Shown here: in pieces, positions 38,125 to 46,969 of the stretch | How the letters are laid out: every line of letters begins with the position of its first letter | Position numbering within the stretch: position 1 is the first letter of the stretch | Source: Corynebacterium accolens | GTDB taxonomy: Bacteria; Actinomycetota; Actinomycetes; Mycobacteriales; Mycobacteriaceae | Assembly (NCBI RefSeq): GCF_023520795.1 | Contig: NZ_CP046605.1 | Span: 558,001 to 622,000, forward strand | Direction of reading: 5' to 3' | Length of the DNA stretch: 64,000 bases | Translations under genes and position numbers: made by a program | Notes under the pieces: generated by a model | The model's input: only the letters and a program-made list of their open reading frames with translations | What the model was told of the DNA's origin: nothing | Database searches by the model: none

Positions 38125-38142
38125 CTAGGCGGAAATCTTCAT
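38125..38142 (-). other. possible 5-codon leader peptide before the ABC-F gene
   Basis: On the minus strand GAGGG is followed 3 bases later by ATG AAG ATT TCC GCC TAG (MKISA). It ends 44 bases before the ABC-F start. Short leader ORFs before resistance ABC-F genes often sense ribosome stalling. No clear attenuator hairpin was seen, so this is tentative. Confidence 0.2.
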
Positions 38143-38189
38143 AGCCCTCAACAATAGCAGCTGTGGTGCAGAACACAAGGGTACTAGCT

Positions 38190-38229
38190 AAAATTCATCT
38201 CTTGCTGGAACCGGAGGCCTGCAAGAGAC
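38190..38229 (-). terminator. hairpin after the accBC-linked unknown gene
   Basis: TCTCTTGC (38198-38205) and GCAAGAGA (38221-38228) form a perfect 8-bp inverted repeat with a 15-base loop. On the minus strand it is followed by TGAATTTTAG. It begins about 12 bp past the stop of the gene at 38240. Confidence 0.5.
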
Positions 38230-38239
38230 AGACGCCAGA

Positions 38240-38698
38240 TTAGAAGCGGCGGAAGAACTTATCTGGGGCGAGTTCTTCGAAGCCCGGTAGTGGCGTGGCG
38301 GACGCGATGCCGGGGGCGGTTTGCTCGGCCGCGAGATCGATGGCGTTAGCAACGAGCAGGTCGTGGGCGCGGGAAGCCTCGTCGTCGGTGCCATTCGTGG
38401 CGACGATGAGCTCGGGGATGTCCTCGGGATCGAAGGGGGTGAGCCAGGTGGCATCGTCAAGCGGGTCAGCGCCCGGATCCCCAAGGAAGGCTGGGCCCTT
38501 GGTGGCGGCGGGGTAGTAGCGCAGGAGCGCGGCCCCCACGGGCTCTACAGTTGGATCCTCATTGGCGGCAAGGGGCAAGGCGATGACGCCGCCATCAACG
38601 ATGGGGGACCAGTCTGCGATATGGGAGGGGAAGAGGCCCGCAAGGTAGTCGCGGTCCTCTTCCTTGGCCAAGCGAACACCAAGAGAAGAATCAGTCAT
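38240..38698 (-). CDS. conserved small protein linked to accBC, unknown function
   Basis: 152 residues, acidic, soluble, no signal peptide or membrane segment. The N-terminus (GVRLAKEEDRDYLAGLF) looks like the first strand and helix of a GNAT acyltransferase, but the acetyl-CoA loop is not evident. It follows accBC by 22 bp on the same strand and ends at a hairpin, so it is probably the last gene of an accBC operon. No function can be assigned. Confidence 0.7.
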   Translation of the reverse strand: MTDSSLGVRLAKEEDRDYLAGLFPSHIADWSPIVDGGVIALPLAANEDPTVEPVGAALLRYYPAATKGPAFLGDPGADPLDDATWLTPFDPEDIPELIVATNGTDDEASRAHDLLVANAIDLAAEQTAPGIASATPLPGFEELAPDKFFRRF

Positions 38699-38720
38699 TC
38701 TACCAGGCTAGCTGGCGCGG

Positions 38721-40481
38721 CTACTTAATTTCCAGCAGCTGCGCGCCCTTGGTGGTGGACGAGCCGGCCTCGACCGCCAAGCCGGTCACGGTGCCGGACT
38801 TGTGGGCCTTGACGGGGTTTTCCATCTTCATTGCCTCAAGGACCAGGACGATATCGCCCTCTTCTACCTCTTGGCCCTCTTCTACGTTCACCTTGATAAC
38901 CGTGCCCTGCATCGGTGCGGTCACGGCATCGCCGGATACCGCGGCCTTGGCACCGGCACCCTTGCGCTTTTTCCGCTTGCGCGCGCCGGTAATGCCAAAG
39001 GTGGCGGGCAATGCTACCTCGATGCGGCGGCCGTCGATTTCTACGGTGTGGACCTGGGAGGCCTCGGGCGCGCCGGCTTCCGCATCGGTGGAATCATCAT
39101 GCGGCGTCAGCTGGTTATCCCACGCCTCCTCGATCCACTTGGTGTAGACATCGAAGGACCCATTTTCCGCGGTAAAGGCGGGATCGGCGACGATGGCCCT
39201 GTCAAAGGGGAGCACGGTGGGCAGGCCCTCAACCTGGTATTCAGCCAGGGCGCGGGCGGAGCGCCGCAGGGCGGTTTCGCGGTCCGGACCCCAAACAATG
39301 AGCTTGGCCAGCATGGAATCGAATTGCCCGCCGATGACGGAGCCCTCGACGACGCCCGAATCCACGCGCACGCCAGGCCCAGCGGGCTCGGAGTACTTGA
39401 CGATGGTCCCGGGGGCGGGCATGAAGCCAGCCGCGGCGTCTTCGCCGTTGATGCGGAATTCAAAGGCATGCCCGCGCGGTGTCGGGTCCTCTCTGAGCGA
39501 AAGCTCTTCGCCCTGGGCAATCCGGAACTGCTCGCGCACGAGGTCCAGCCCGGTGGTTTCCTCCGAAACGGGGTGCTCCACCTGCAGGCGGGTATTGACC
39601 TCGAGGAAGGAAATCAGGCCATCGGCGCCAATCAAATACTCCACGGTGCCGGCGCCGCAGTAGTCAGCTTCGCGGCAAATGCGCTTGGCGGACTCGTGAA
39701 TGGAGGCGCGCTGCTCGTTGCTCAGGAAAGGCGCCGGCGCCTCCTCTACGAGCTTTTGGAAGCGGCGCTGCAGGGAGCAATCGCGCGTGCCGACGACCAC
39801 CACATTGCCGTGCTTATCCGCCAAGACCTGGGCCTCCACGTGTCGGGCCTTATCGAGGTAGCGCTCGACAAAGCACTCGCCGCGGCCAAAGGCGGTGGTG
39901 GCCTCGCGGGTCGCGGATTCAAAAAGCTCCGGAATCTCTTCGGCGGTGTGCGCGACCTTCATGCCGCGGCCGCCGCCACCAAACGCCGCCTTGATGGCCA
40001 CGGGCAGGCCGTGCTCATCCGCGAAGGCCTTGACCTCGTCCGCGTTGGCCACAGGATCCTTGGTGCCAGGGGCCATGGGAGCTTCGGCGCGCTCGGCGAT
40101 GTGGCGGGCCGTGACCTTATCGCCCAAAGCGCGGATGGATTGGGGAGGCGGGCCGATCCAGGTCAGGCCGGCATCGATAACGGCCTGAGCAAAATCGGCA
40201 TTTTCGGACAAGAAACCATAGCCGGGGTGGATGGCATCCGCGCCGGACTTAGCGGCAGCGTCCAGAATCTTGTCAAAGACAAGATAAGAATCAGCAGAGG
40301 TGGAACCGCCGAGGGCAAAGGCTTCATCGGCAAGCGTGACGAAGGGCGCCTGCGCATCCGGCTCGGCATAAACGGCGACTGAGGAGATCCCGGCATCGCG
40401 AGCAGCACGAATGACGCGCACGGCGATCTCACCTCGGTTCGCTACGAGAACCTTGGAGATCTTCTTGGTTTCTACTGCCAC
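38721..40481 (-). CDS. accBC: acyl-CoA carboxylase alpha subunit (biotin carboxylase + carrier)
   Basis: 586 residues. Biotin carboxylase domain 1-450: [20 protein letters not shown] at the start, GGGGRGMKV near residue 170, and [20 protein letters not shown] near residue 295. The linker is followed by the biotin carrier with EAMKMENPV, whose Lys is biotinylated by BirA. This shared alpha subunit serves acetyl-, propionyl- and long-chain acyl-CoA carboxylases with different beta subunits. accD and accE lie 3-6 kb away on the same strand. A ribosome-binding site CAGGAGG precedes the ATG. Confidence 0.96.
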   Translation of the reverse strand: MAVETKKISKVLVANRGEIAVRVIRAARDAGISSVAVYAEPDAQAPFVTLADEAFALGGSTSADSYLVFDKILDAAAKSGADAIHPGYGFLSENADFAQAVIDAGLTWIGPPPQSIRALGDKVTARHIAERAEAPMAPGTKDPVANADEVKAFADEHGLPVAIKAAFGGGGRGMKVAHTAEEIPELFESATREATTAFGRGECFVERYLDKARHVEAQVLADKHGNVVVVGTRDCSLQRRFQKLVEEAPAPFLSNEQRASIHESAKRICREADYCGAGTVEYLIGADGLISFLEVNTRLQVEHPVSEETTGLDLVREQFRIAQGEELSLREDPTPRGHAFEFRINGEDAAAGFMPAPGTIVKYSEPAGPGVRVDSGVVEGSVIGGQFDSMLAKLIVWGPDRETALRRSARALAEYQVEGLPTVLPFDRAIVADPAFTAENGSFDVYTKWIEEAWDNQLTPHDDSTDAEAGAPEASQVHTVEIDGRRIEVALPATFGITGARKRKKRKGAGAKAAVSGDAVTAPMQGTVIKVNVEEGQEVEEGDIVLVLEAMKMENPVKAHKSGTVTGLAVEAGSSTTKGAQLLEIK

Positions 40482-40579
40482 GGCAGTAACCTCCTGAATA
40501 CACTTCGTTTACTACGGGATCTATTGTTGCACACCAAAATATTAATTCGTCCGTTTGGCAATAATTGTTACGTTTAAAC

Positions 40580-40611
40580 AAAAATAAACCCACATCGTCA
40601 CGATGTGGGTA
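40580..40611 (-). terminator. terminator after the rhodanese gene
   Basis: A perfect 10-bp stem ACCCACATCG / CGATGTGGGT (40588-40610) with a 3-base loop is followed on the minus strand by TTTATTTTTG. It starts about 20 bp past the sulfurtransferase stop. Confidence 0.85.
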
Positions 40612-40631
40612 ATTAATGACCGGACGAAAAT

Positions 40632-41495
40632 CTACTTTTCAATCGGCATATTGACCATGTTGCCCCACTCAGACCATGATCCATCGTAGACCTGCGCCTT
40701 TTTAAAGCCCAAAAGGTAGGTCAGTACGAACCACGTAAACGCGGCCTGCGCGCCCACGTGGGAATACAAGATGGTGGGGGTATCCGGCTCCAGCATGCCG
40801 TAGTTGACCTTGAGGTCATCAACGTTGCGGAAACAGGAGTTGGGGTAGGTTGCGCGATCCCACTCCAAATTGATCGCACCCGGAATGTGGCCGTGACACA
40901 TGGTCGTGCCATACGGCGAGTTTCCATTCGGGTCGAACTCCGTCGCTTCACCCGCGAATTCCTCCGGCGGGCGGGTATCAACCAGGGAACCGGTTGCCTC
41001 GCGGACATCGGAAACAAAGGCGCGCAGGAGGGAATCGTCCCGGGCTACCTCGGGATAATCCGACTCCGGGAATTCCGGGACCATAAAGGAGGTATCGCGT
41101 TCTTCTGACATCCACGCATCGCGCCCGCCATCGAGGAGGCGGACGTCCTTGTGTCCAAAGAGGGTAAATACCCACAGCGCATAGGCCGCCCACCAATTGG
41201 ACTTATCGCCATACAAAACAACGGTATCGTCTTCGTGGATGCCCTTTTCCCGCATCAAGCGGGTAAATTCCTCGCCGTTGATAAAGTCGCGCGTCAGCGA
41301 GCTCAACAGCTCGGTGCGGAAATTAATCCGCGTGGCCGTGGGAATGTGCCCGATATCGTACAAAAGGGAGTCTTCATCGACCTCGATGACGCGCAGCCCT
41401 TTAACGCCCAGGCGCGCAGACAGCCACGGAGCGGAGACAAGCCGCTCTGGGTGCGCATATTGCTGGAATGGGGGATAGGGGTCTACTTCTGCCAC
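40632..41495 (-). CDS. two-domain rhodanese-like sulfurtransferase with Ser at the catalytic Cys position
   Basis: 287 residues, SseA/CysA-type tandem rhodanese. Domain 1 (residues 20-140) includes DDTVVLYGDKSNWWAAYALW and HKDVRLLDGGRDAW; domain 2 (residues 165-285) includes GHIPGAINLEWDRAT. The active loop, usually Y-C-R-x-G-x-R-A, reads PTILYSHVGAQAAFTW, with Ser (codon TCC) for Cys and Gln for Arg. Normal thiosulfate sulfurtransferase activity is therefore doubtful. It lies upstream of accBC on the same strand, as thtR/sseA does in relatives; a terminator separates them. Confidence 0.85.
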   Translation of the reverse strand: MAEVDPYPPFQQYAHPERLVSAPWLSARLGVKGLRVIEVDEDSLLYDIGHIPTATRINFRTELLSSLTRDFINGEEFTRLMREKGIHEDDTVVLYGDKSNWWAAYALWVFTLFGHKDVRLLDGGRDAWMSEERDTSFMVPEFPESDYPEVARDDSLLRAFVSDVREATGSLVDTRPPEEFAGEATEFDPNGNSPYGTTMCHGHIPGAINLEWDRATYPNSCFRNVDDLKVNYGMLEPDTPTILYSHVGAQAAFTWFVLTYLLGFKKAQVYDGSWSEWGNMVNMPIEK

Positions 41496-41828
41496 TGCCC
41501 GCCTGCCTTTCTAATAAAACGGGATGATTCGCTCCCACCACTCTAACCCGATGAATGCCAAATTGATCACTTGGGAGGCCGTAGTGTGGTATTCCATACA
41601 ATAAAACAGCCGAGTGGGCGGGTCAGCATTTAACATAATAGTGCTTTTACTCGAGGTCGCGATTCTACAAGTTTTCCCGCTGCATTACTCAAGTCGCGCC
41701 CCCAGTACCTCTTCAGCGCTACGTGGAGCCGCGAATTTTAATCAATTTCACACCACGCCAGGCAATGAAACGGTCTATAGTCAGATCGTTCTGTTTTCTC
41801 CCTAGACCTAGGAATATGGGCTGCGATT

Positions 41829-42548
41829 ATGGCTGATCATAGCGACAACACCACCAATGACAACGAGGAGTTCTCGAAGGGCTTCGTTGCCCGCGATTTC
41901 TCTGAGGGACCGCGCCAAGACGGTACTGAGGACTTCGGTGCTTTTGCGGACAATGATGCGCGGGCATTCGGCCCCCACGGCACCCCGCAGGCTGGCCAGG
42001 AACAAGGCTCGCAAAGCAGCCAAGAGCAGCACCCGCAATCGGGCCAGGAACAGGCGGCTTATCAGCACCCCGAGTACTCGCAGCAACCGGGTCCAGCGCA
42101 ACCGGGGCCCGCGCAGCCGCCGCATTCCTATCCAGAACAGGGCAATTCTTGGCAGGGACAGCAGGCGTGGAACGCGCCGAATGGGCAGCAGCCAGGATTT
42201 ACTGCGTATCCGAATAACAGCGGGCAGTTCCCGCCACAGGTTCCGCGCACGAAGACGCCAACCGATGGCTTCTTCTCCGGCCTCTTGGACTTCAGCTTCG
42301 ATAAATTCATCACCGTAGGCTATGCTTCGGCGATTTATGTCATCGGCATGATCATCCTTGGCTGCACGTGGTTGTTGGGCCTACTTTTAGGATTCGTTTT
42401 CTTTGGTCCGTTCGGGATTATCACCGCCATCTTGGTTACGCTTATCTGCTTTGGCGAGCTCATTGGCTTGAGGCTCTTTTTAGAGTTCGCAGTCGCAAAT
42501 ATCCGGACGACGCAATATACCCGCGAAATCCTGCACCGGCTGAACTAG
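41829..42548 (+). CDS. DUF4282 domain membrane protein
   Basis: 239 residues. The first 150 are hydrophilic and rich in Gln, Pro, Gly and Ser (GPAQPGPAQPPHSYPEQGNS), likely disordered. The C-terminal ~85 residues are a DUF4282 domain: FFSGLLDFSFDKFITVGYASAIYVIGMII, a second hydrophobic helix and RLFLEFAVANIRTT. Function is unknown. Start is the ATG at 41829. The 290-bp interval upstream (41540-41828) shows a possible -10 TATAGT near 41775 and nothing else recognisable. Confidence 0.82.
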   Translation: MADHSDNTTNDNEEFSKGFVARDFSEGPRQDGTEDFGAFADNDARAFGPHGTPQAGQEQGSQSSQEQHPQSGQEQAAYQHPEYSQQPGPAQPGPAQPPHSYPEQGNSWQGQQAWNAPNGQQPGFTAYPNNSGQFPPQVPRTKTPTDGFFSGLLDFSFDKFITVGYASAIYVIGMIILGCTWLLGLLLGFVFFGPFGIITAILVTLICFGELIGLRLFLEFAVANIRTTQYTREILHRLN

Positions 42549-42562
42549 GCATAAGCTACAAG

Positions 42563-42609
42563 AAAAGCACATTCTCCTCTGGGATTGAACAGGGAGAATG
42601 TGCTTTTTA
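42563..42609. terminator. bidirectional terminator, DUF4282 / DUF3151 genes
   Basis: AAAAGCACATTCTCC pairs with GGAGAATGTGCTTTT around a 16-base loop; T and A runs lie on both sides. It lies between convergent genes. Confidence 0.85.
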
Positions 42610-42637
42610 TATTGGCCAAATAAGCCGCAGTGTGGGC

Positions 42638-43054
42638 TTAGTCGAGCAGCTGGGCAACGCTATCGGGGTCGGCATCGGAAAGCATCTGGCGAATGCGGTC
42701 GTATTCGTCGTCCTCGCCGATGGCCTTGGCGGCGCGGCCAAGCGCCGCAATCGCGCGCAGGACACCCTGGTTGGGCTCGTGGGAGAAGGGGACCGGGCCC
42801 CATCCCTTCCAGCCGTTGCCGCGCAGGCGGTCTAAGCTGCGGTGGTAGCCGGTGCGGGCGTAGGCATAAGCGGTGATGTACTCGTTGGGATCCGCGCCCT
42901 CGAGCTTGTCGAGCTCCTGCTCTGCGAGCATGGCCCACAGCAACGGGGAATCCGGGTGGTCTACGATGCCGGCCGCAGGCGCGGCGGCGTCCTTAGCGCC
43001 GGGATCGGCGGGCAATTTAATCGGTTCTGGGGCAAGCATGTCTTTCATTTCCAT
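42638..43054 (-). CDS. DUF3151 family protein
   Basis: 138 residues from ATG 43054 (a GTG nine bases earlier is also in frame). Family features: MKDMLAPEPIKLPADPGA at the start, HPDSPLLWAMLAEQEL near residue 35, the block AYAYARTGYHRSLDRLRGNGWKG near residue 65, and a C-terminal DDEYDRIRQMLSDADP. This actinobacterial family consists of TPR-like helices and has no known function. It precedes nothing on its strand and is followed by the shared terminator. Confidence 0.85.
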   Translation of the reverse strand: MEMKDMLAPEPIKLPADPGAKDAAAPAAGIVDHPDSPLLWAMLAEQELDKLEGADPNEYITAYAYARTGYHRSLDRLRGNGWKGWGPVPFSHEPNQGVLRAIAALGRAAKAIGEDDEYDRIRQMLSDADPDSVAQLLD

Positions 43055-43084
43055 AAGACACACTCTAGCGATGCTCGTGCGGGC

Positions 43085-43672
43085 CTACCAGAAATCAGAA
43101 ACGCTGAGCCCAAAAGAGTAGAGCGCGCGGCGCACCACCGGTAGGGACAGCCCAATGACAGAGGAGGGATCGCCGTCGATACTATCGATAAACCAGCCAC
43201 CCATGGCCTCCAAGGTAAACGCGCCCGCGCATTCTAAAGGCTCGCCGGTGCGGGCGTAGGCCTCAATATCGGTGGCAGAAGCCTCTGCGAAGCGGATGGT
43301 AGTGGTGGAGGTTTCCACGTGGCGCTGCGCGCCAAAAATCAGGCAATGGCCGGTAAGCAGCTGCGCGGTGCGGCCTGCCTGGTGGTGCCAACGCTCGATG
43401 GTGGCGTCGACGGTGTGCGGTTTGCCCTGCAGTTGGCCATCCAATAGCAGCATGGAATCGCCGCCGATGACCGGCTCGTCGGGGTACCGGGAAGCAACCT
43501 TCTCGGCTTTGGCGGTGGCCAGCGCTGCCACGGTATCGGCAGGCGAGTGCCCCGCCAACTGGGCTTCTAAGGCGCGCTCGTCAATATCGGCGGGCTCGAG
43601 CACCGGTTCCACCCCGGCCCCGCGCAGGATGGCGGCGCGCGAGGGCGACTGCGAGGCCAAAATGAGGCGCAT
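43085..43672 (-). CDS. maf: Maf-like nucleoside triphosphate pyrophosphatase
   Basis: 195 residues. The start RLILASQSPSRAAILRGAGV holds the phosphate-binding S-x-S-x-R pattern, and DEPVIGGDSMLLLDGQLQGKP holds the catalytic Asp region of Maf proteins, which hydrolyse modified or non-canonical nucleotides such as dTTP, UTP or m5UTP. The start overlaps the accE stop by one base, so the gene belongs to an accD-accE-maf operon. That order is shared, from memory, with other Corynebacterium and Mycobacterium genomes. Confidence 0.93.
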   Translation of the reverse strand: MRLILASQSPSRAAILRGAGVEPVLEPADIDERALEAQLAGHSPADTVAALATAKAEKVASRYPDEPVIGGDSMLLLDGQLQGKPHTVDATIERWHHQAGRTAQLLTGHCLIFGAQRHVETSTTTIRFAEASATDIEAYARTGEPLECAGAFTLEAMGGWFIDSIDGDPSSVIGLSLPVVRRALYSFGLSVSDFW

Positions 43673-43881
43673 TAGTAATACCGCACGGTGTGGAAGGCAG
43701 ATGGATTAAAAACGCGCTGCGCGCCGTAGTGGTCGAAGCGCTCACCGGGCCTGCCCCAGTGGTTGCGATCCCCAAAGGCGCCGGAGTGGTCCTTTTGCAT
43801 CTGCTTGAGCACCGTCGAGAGCGCGGCGCACTCTTCTTCCGTGGGGTTTCCCTTCAGGACTTTGATTTCGGGTTCAGACAT
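43672..43881 (-). CDS. accE: acyl-CoA carboxylase epsilon subunit
   Basis: 69 residues. AccE proteins are small, poorly conserved subunits that stabilise acyl-CoA carboxylase holoenzymes of actinobacteria. Recognisable features: KVLKGNPTEEECAALSTVL at the start (the common I-x-K-G-x-P-x-x-E-E-x-A-A pattern) and a C-terminal Trp (NHWGRPGERFD). It lies 6 bp after the accD stop and overlaps maf, supporting co-expression with the beta subunit. Confidence 0.88.
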   Translation of the reverse strand: MSEPEIKVLKGNPTEEECAALSTVLKQMQKDHSGAFGDRNHWGRPGERFDHYGAQRVFNPSAFHTVRYY

Positions 43882-43887
43882 CTTTTC

Positions 43888-45348
43888 CTAAACAGTTCCG
43901 TGCTTCTTGGGTACCTGGGCCACGACCTTGCGCTCTAGAAGGCGCAGGCCTTCAACCAGGTAGTGGCGGGTAGCGGAAGGCTCGATGACATTATCAGCCA
44001 GCCCGCGCTCGGCGGCGGCGTAGGGGTGCAAGAAAAGCTCGTCCATTTCTTCCTGCTTATCCTGATCGCCGTAGATGGCCAGCGCGGTCTGGGCCGCCTC
44101 GGCGACGGCGATTTCTGCGGTCGGCCAGGCATAGACCAAATCCGCGCCCAGGTCCTTGGACCCCATAAACGCGTAGGCCGGGCCAATGGCCTTGCGGGTG
44201 ACCACCGTAAGCTTGCCGACGCTCGCCTCCGCCTGCGCATACGCAAACCCCGCTGCCCGGCGCAGGAGACCGGCTTTTTCTTCCGCCGGGGTGGCAACGA
44301 AACCGGGCGAGTCCACGAACTCGATGATCGGGGTATTAAAGGCATCGCACAGGCGCACAAAGCGCGCCGCCTTTTCCGTCGCGGCCGAATCCAACGCGCC
44401 GCCAAGTGAAAGCGGTTGGTTGGCAACGATGCCCACAGCGCGGCCATCCACGAAGGCAAAGCCGGTAATGATATTGGGCGCGGCCTCGGCCGAAAGCTCA
44501 AAGAAGGAGCCCTTATCGACGACCGCGTTGACCACCTCGCGCATGTCATAGGCATCCTCTGCTGAATCCGGGATGACGGAATCCAGATCGAACTCGGCGA
44601 CCTCGCGCGTATCGATGCGCGTTGCCTCGGCGCGGTTATTGGCCGGCAGGTAGGCCAAGACGTCGCGGACCAAGGCGAGGGCTGCCTGCTCGCTCGGGGC
44701 GCTGAGCTGCGCGGTGCCGGACTTCGCGTGGACTGCGGCACCACCAAAGGTTTCCGGTTCCGCGTCGGCCACCTCGCCGGCTGCCTGGTGCAGGCTGGTG
44801 CCGTGGGTGACAATGAGGACATCGGCAAGCGTGGGCGCAAAAGCCGCAATGCCGCTGGTATCCCCCGCCACCACGGAGATCTGTGGAATAAGGCCGGAAG
44901 CCTCGGTTGCGCGGGCGAGGATGCGGGCGTAGCCGGCCAGCGTGACGATGCCCTCTTGCACGCGCGGGCCGGTGGAATCATAGATGCCGACAATGGGCAC
45001 GCCGGTTTTCAGCGCAAGGTCATAGACCTTGGTGAGCTTTTCCGCATAAACCTCACCCATCGTGCCGTCAAAGACGGTGGCATCCTGGCTGAAGATGCAC
45101 ACGCGGCGCCCGTCGATGGTGCCATAACCGGTGACGATGCCATCGGTGTACGGGCGATCGTGTTCGCGGCCAAAGTCGGTGGAGCGGTGGCGGGCCAGTG
45201 CATCGGTTTCTACAAAGGACCCCTCATCGAGCAGCTGATTCACGCGGGTGCGGGCGGCTGGCTCGCCTTCCCCCAGCGGCGCGCGGGACTCGGTGAGCTT
45301 GTTATCCAGGTCCTCAATCTTGCCAGCGGTGGTCTTCAGGTCAGTCAT
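43888..45348 (-). CDS. accD: acyl-CoA carboxylase beta subunit (carboxyltransferase), divergent
   Basis: 486 residues, shorter than the usual 510-545. Begins TTAGKIEDLDNKL like DtsR/AccD proteins and has TDGIVTGYGTIDGRRVCIFSQDATVFDGTMGEVYAEK, VANQPLSLGGALDSAATEKAARFVRLCDAFN and a C-terminal AAERGLADNVIEPSATR. The usually Gly-rich oxyanion regions are altered: YDSTGPRVQEG where G-A-R is common, and GDTSGIAAFAPTLADV for GxxAGGxAYxPALxD. Substrate is uncertain; a specialised long-chain (mycolate) subunit or a weakly active protein is possible. Heads the accD-accE-maf operon. Confidence 0.88.
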   Translation of the reverse strand: MTDLKTTAGKIEDLDNKLTESRAPLGEGEPAARTRVNQLLDEGSFVETDALARHRSTDFGREHDRPYTDGIVTGYGTIDGRRVCIFSQDATVFDGTMGEVYAEKLTKVYDLALKTGVPIVGIYDSTGPRVQEGIVTLAGYARILARATEASGLIPQISVVAGDTSGIAAFAPTLADVLIVTHGTSLHQAAGEVADAEPETFGGAAVHAKSGTAQLSAPSEQAALALVRDVLAYLPANNRAEATRIDTREVAEFDLDSVIPDSAEDAYDMREVVNAVVDKGSFFELSAEAAPNIITGFAFVDGRAVGIVANQPLSLGGALDSAATEKAARFVRLCDAFNTPIIEFVDSPGFVATPAEEKAGLLRRAAGFAYAQAEASVGKLTVVTRKAIGPAYAFMGSKDLGADLVYAWPTAEIAVAEAAQTALAIYGDQDKQEEMDELFLHPYAAAERGLADNVIEPSATRHYLVEGLRLLERKVVAQVPKKHGTV

Positions 45349-45678
45349 AGGCGTTGAGTTTACTATTGGAAGGCTAAAGATGCGGAACTTGTCTGGTTTC
45401 GCGCATCACTACAGGGTCGGTGGCGGTGGGCTGTCGGTGCGGCCGCGACGGGGTTTGCCCGACGGGAAGCATTAGATCCCCTTTATTGGGGGATGGGGCG
45501 CGTGGCAATCTCTGGCATTTCTTACCGGTAAGACGGTATTTTCCCACCGCACGGCGGGTGAGAAGGCATGGGTGAAAAATTCTGTAACTGTTGAGGACTT
45601 ATAACAGCGGGCTTAATATTAGCTGCGTCTTCACGAATAATTTCTTGTATATTTCACAACCACAAGGATGGTCTTCAG
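45349..45678. other. 330-bp intergenic region between accD and the secreted-protein operon
   Basis: Divergent promoter region. TTGAGG (45591-45596) and TAATAT (45614-45619), 17 bp apart, form a good promoter for the secreted-protein operon. Small inverted repeats are present: TCCCCTTTATTGGGGGA near 45478 and TTACCGGTAA near 45520. No gene seen. Confidence 0.5.
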
Positions 45679-46947
45679 GTGATTTCAAAGAGACTGAGAT
45701 TCATCGCCCCACTTGCCATCGCGGCGCTGATTGCCCCGGCGGCACAGGCGCGCGATATTCCTCCAATGCCACAGGCATATCCCATTACCAATCTTTACAA
45801 AAGCTGCAGTGCCGCCGGAGATAACGCCGAGCGCGAATGGCGTTTTGCTGAAACCGGGCGTCGCTATTTAAGCGATGGCACCCTGCAATTTAAAAACAGC
45901 ACCGACCAGGAAGTGCCGTATACCGCAGAGGTAGAAACCGGCACCAACCACGAGATTGATGCCAATTCCAAGGCCAAGCTGCCCTCTGGCTGGGATACCA
46001 CCGCTAAATCCGATATCGGCCTAAAGCTGGCCAACGGCTGGCGAGACAAGGAAACCTTTGGCCCCGTCAAGCTCAAGCCGGGCGAATCCTTCCGTGTGGA
46101 ATACGGCGTGGTGGAAAAGGACTTTATTTCCATGTTCGTCGGCTGCAATGATGATCGCCTGGAAAATATCCCGGGCGCCAATGTCATCCGCGGTAAAGGC
46201 CCAGCAGAGCGCTATGCCTTTGCCTATATCATCAAGGCCGATGGCTCCGTATCGGATCTGGCCATGGAAATTCCTTCCCGCTCCGGCAGCACGAATTCTA
46301 AGCCCATCGAAGGAAACTACACCGCGGTCTCCGGCCCCAGCCTGGAAAAGATTGCTGACCCAGACAAAGACGAGATCGTGCAGCCGGCCGCCGAACCCCA
46401 ACGTGATCCTGCGTGGCCCAAGGAAGGCGATACGTGCGAGGCCAAAGATAAGTCCTGGTACCCGCTGGATATCACCGCGGTGCAGCCAACCTTCCGCAAG
46501 CCCGGTTATTCCACCGACTTCCTCAACTGGTCGCACGGGGACTATGAATTTGCGCCAGTGACCGACTTCGTCGTCGGCGCCCAGCACGATCCGTATACCA
46601 ATTGGCGAGGCAATAGGGGCGATATCCCACAGGGCTGGCTCGAATCCGTCGGTGCCGTCAAGCGCGCCTATATGCCTGTTGGTACTGAGCTTAAGCACGT
46701 ACACCTCGAGCCCGGGGAACGCGTGCGCGTGGAGTACGGCACCACCATGACCCGTATCAATTACCGTGAGGTGCACTGCGGAAAATCCGGCAAGTACGAC
46801 CTCACCTCGGACTACAAGCAGACCACCGCCCCGAGCGGCTTCTGGGCCGAGGCCACCATCACCTCCAAAGACGGCAGCACCCGCACCGTAGACGTCACCC
46901 CTGACGAATACCGCGATCTGCCCGTACCCACCCAAACCATCTACTAA
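45679..46947 (+). CDS. secreted protein with two copies of a Cys-bounded beta domain
   Basis: 422 residues from GTG 45679 with a Sec signal peptide (KRLRFIAPLAIAALIAPAAQARD, cleavage after AQA). The mature part is a duplicated domain: copy 1 from KSCSAAGDN to GVVEKDFISMFVGC, copy 2 from DTCEAKDKS to TRINYREVHC. Both contain a W, a Pro-Gly turn (GPVKLKPGESFRVEYG; HVHLEPGERVRVEYG) and end at a Cys, so each domain is probably closed by a disulfide. No catalytic motif. The same domain makes up the next two genes. Exported function unknown. Confidence 0.75.
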   Translation: MISKRLRFIAPLAIAALIAPAAQARDIPPMPQAYPITNLYKSCSAAGDNAEREWRFAETGRRYLSDGTLQFKNSTDQEVPYTAEVETGTNHEIDANSKAKLPSGWDTTAKSDIGLKLANGWRDKETFGPVKLKPGESFRVEYGVVEKDFISMFVGCNDDRLENIPGANVIRGKGPAERYAFAYIIKADGSVSDLAMEIPSRSGSTNSKPIEGNYTAVSGPSLEKIADPDKDEIVQPAAEPQRDPAWPKEGDTCEAKDKSWYPLDITAVQPTFRKPGYSTDFLNWSHGDYEFAPVTDFVVGAQHDPYTNWRGNRGDIPQGWLESVGAVKRAYMPVGTELKHVHLEPGERVRVEYGTTMTRINYREVHCGKSGKYDLTSDYKQTTAPSGFWAEATITSKDGSTRTVDVTPDEYRDLPVPTQTIY

Positions 46948-46969
46948 CTACCTTTTAGGAGCACACCTC

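Noticed and set aside
37982-38176. 64-codon minus frame over the ABC-F start
   Set aside because: It overlaps the ABC-F N-terminus out of frame and has no homology or start signal.
38802-40382. 526-codon plus-strand open frame opposite accBC
   Set aside because: Antisense shadow of accBC with low-complexity Gly/Arg/Leu content.
41614-41805. 63-codon frame upstream of the DUF4282 gene
   Set aside because: No ribosome-binding site, no family and poor codon use; the interval looks like a promoter region.
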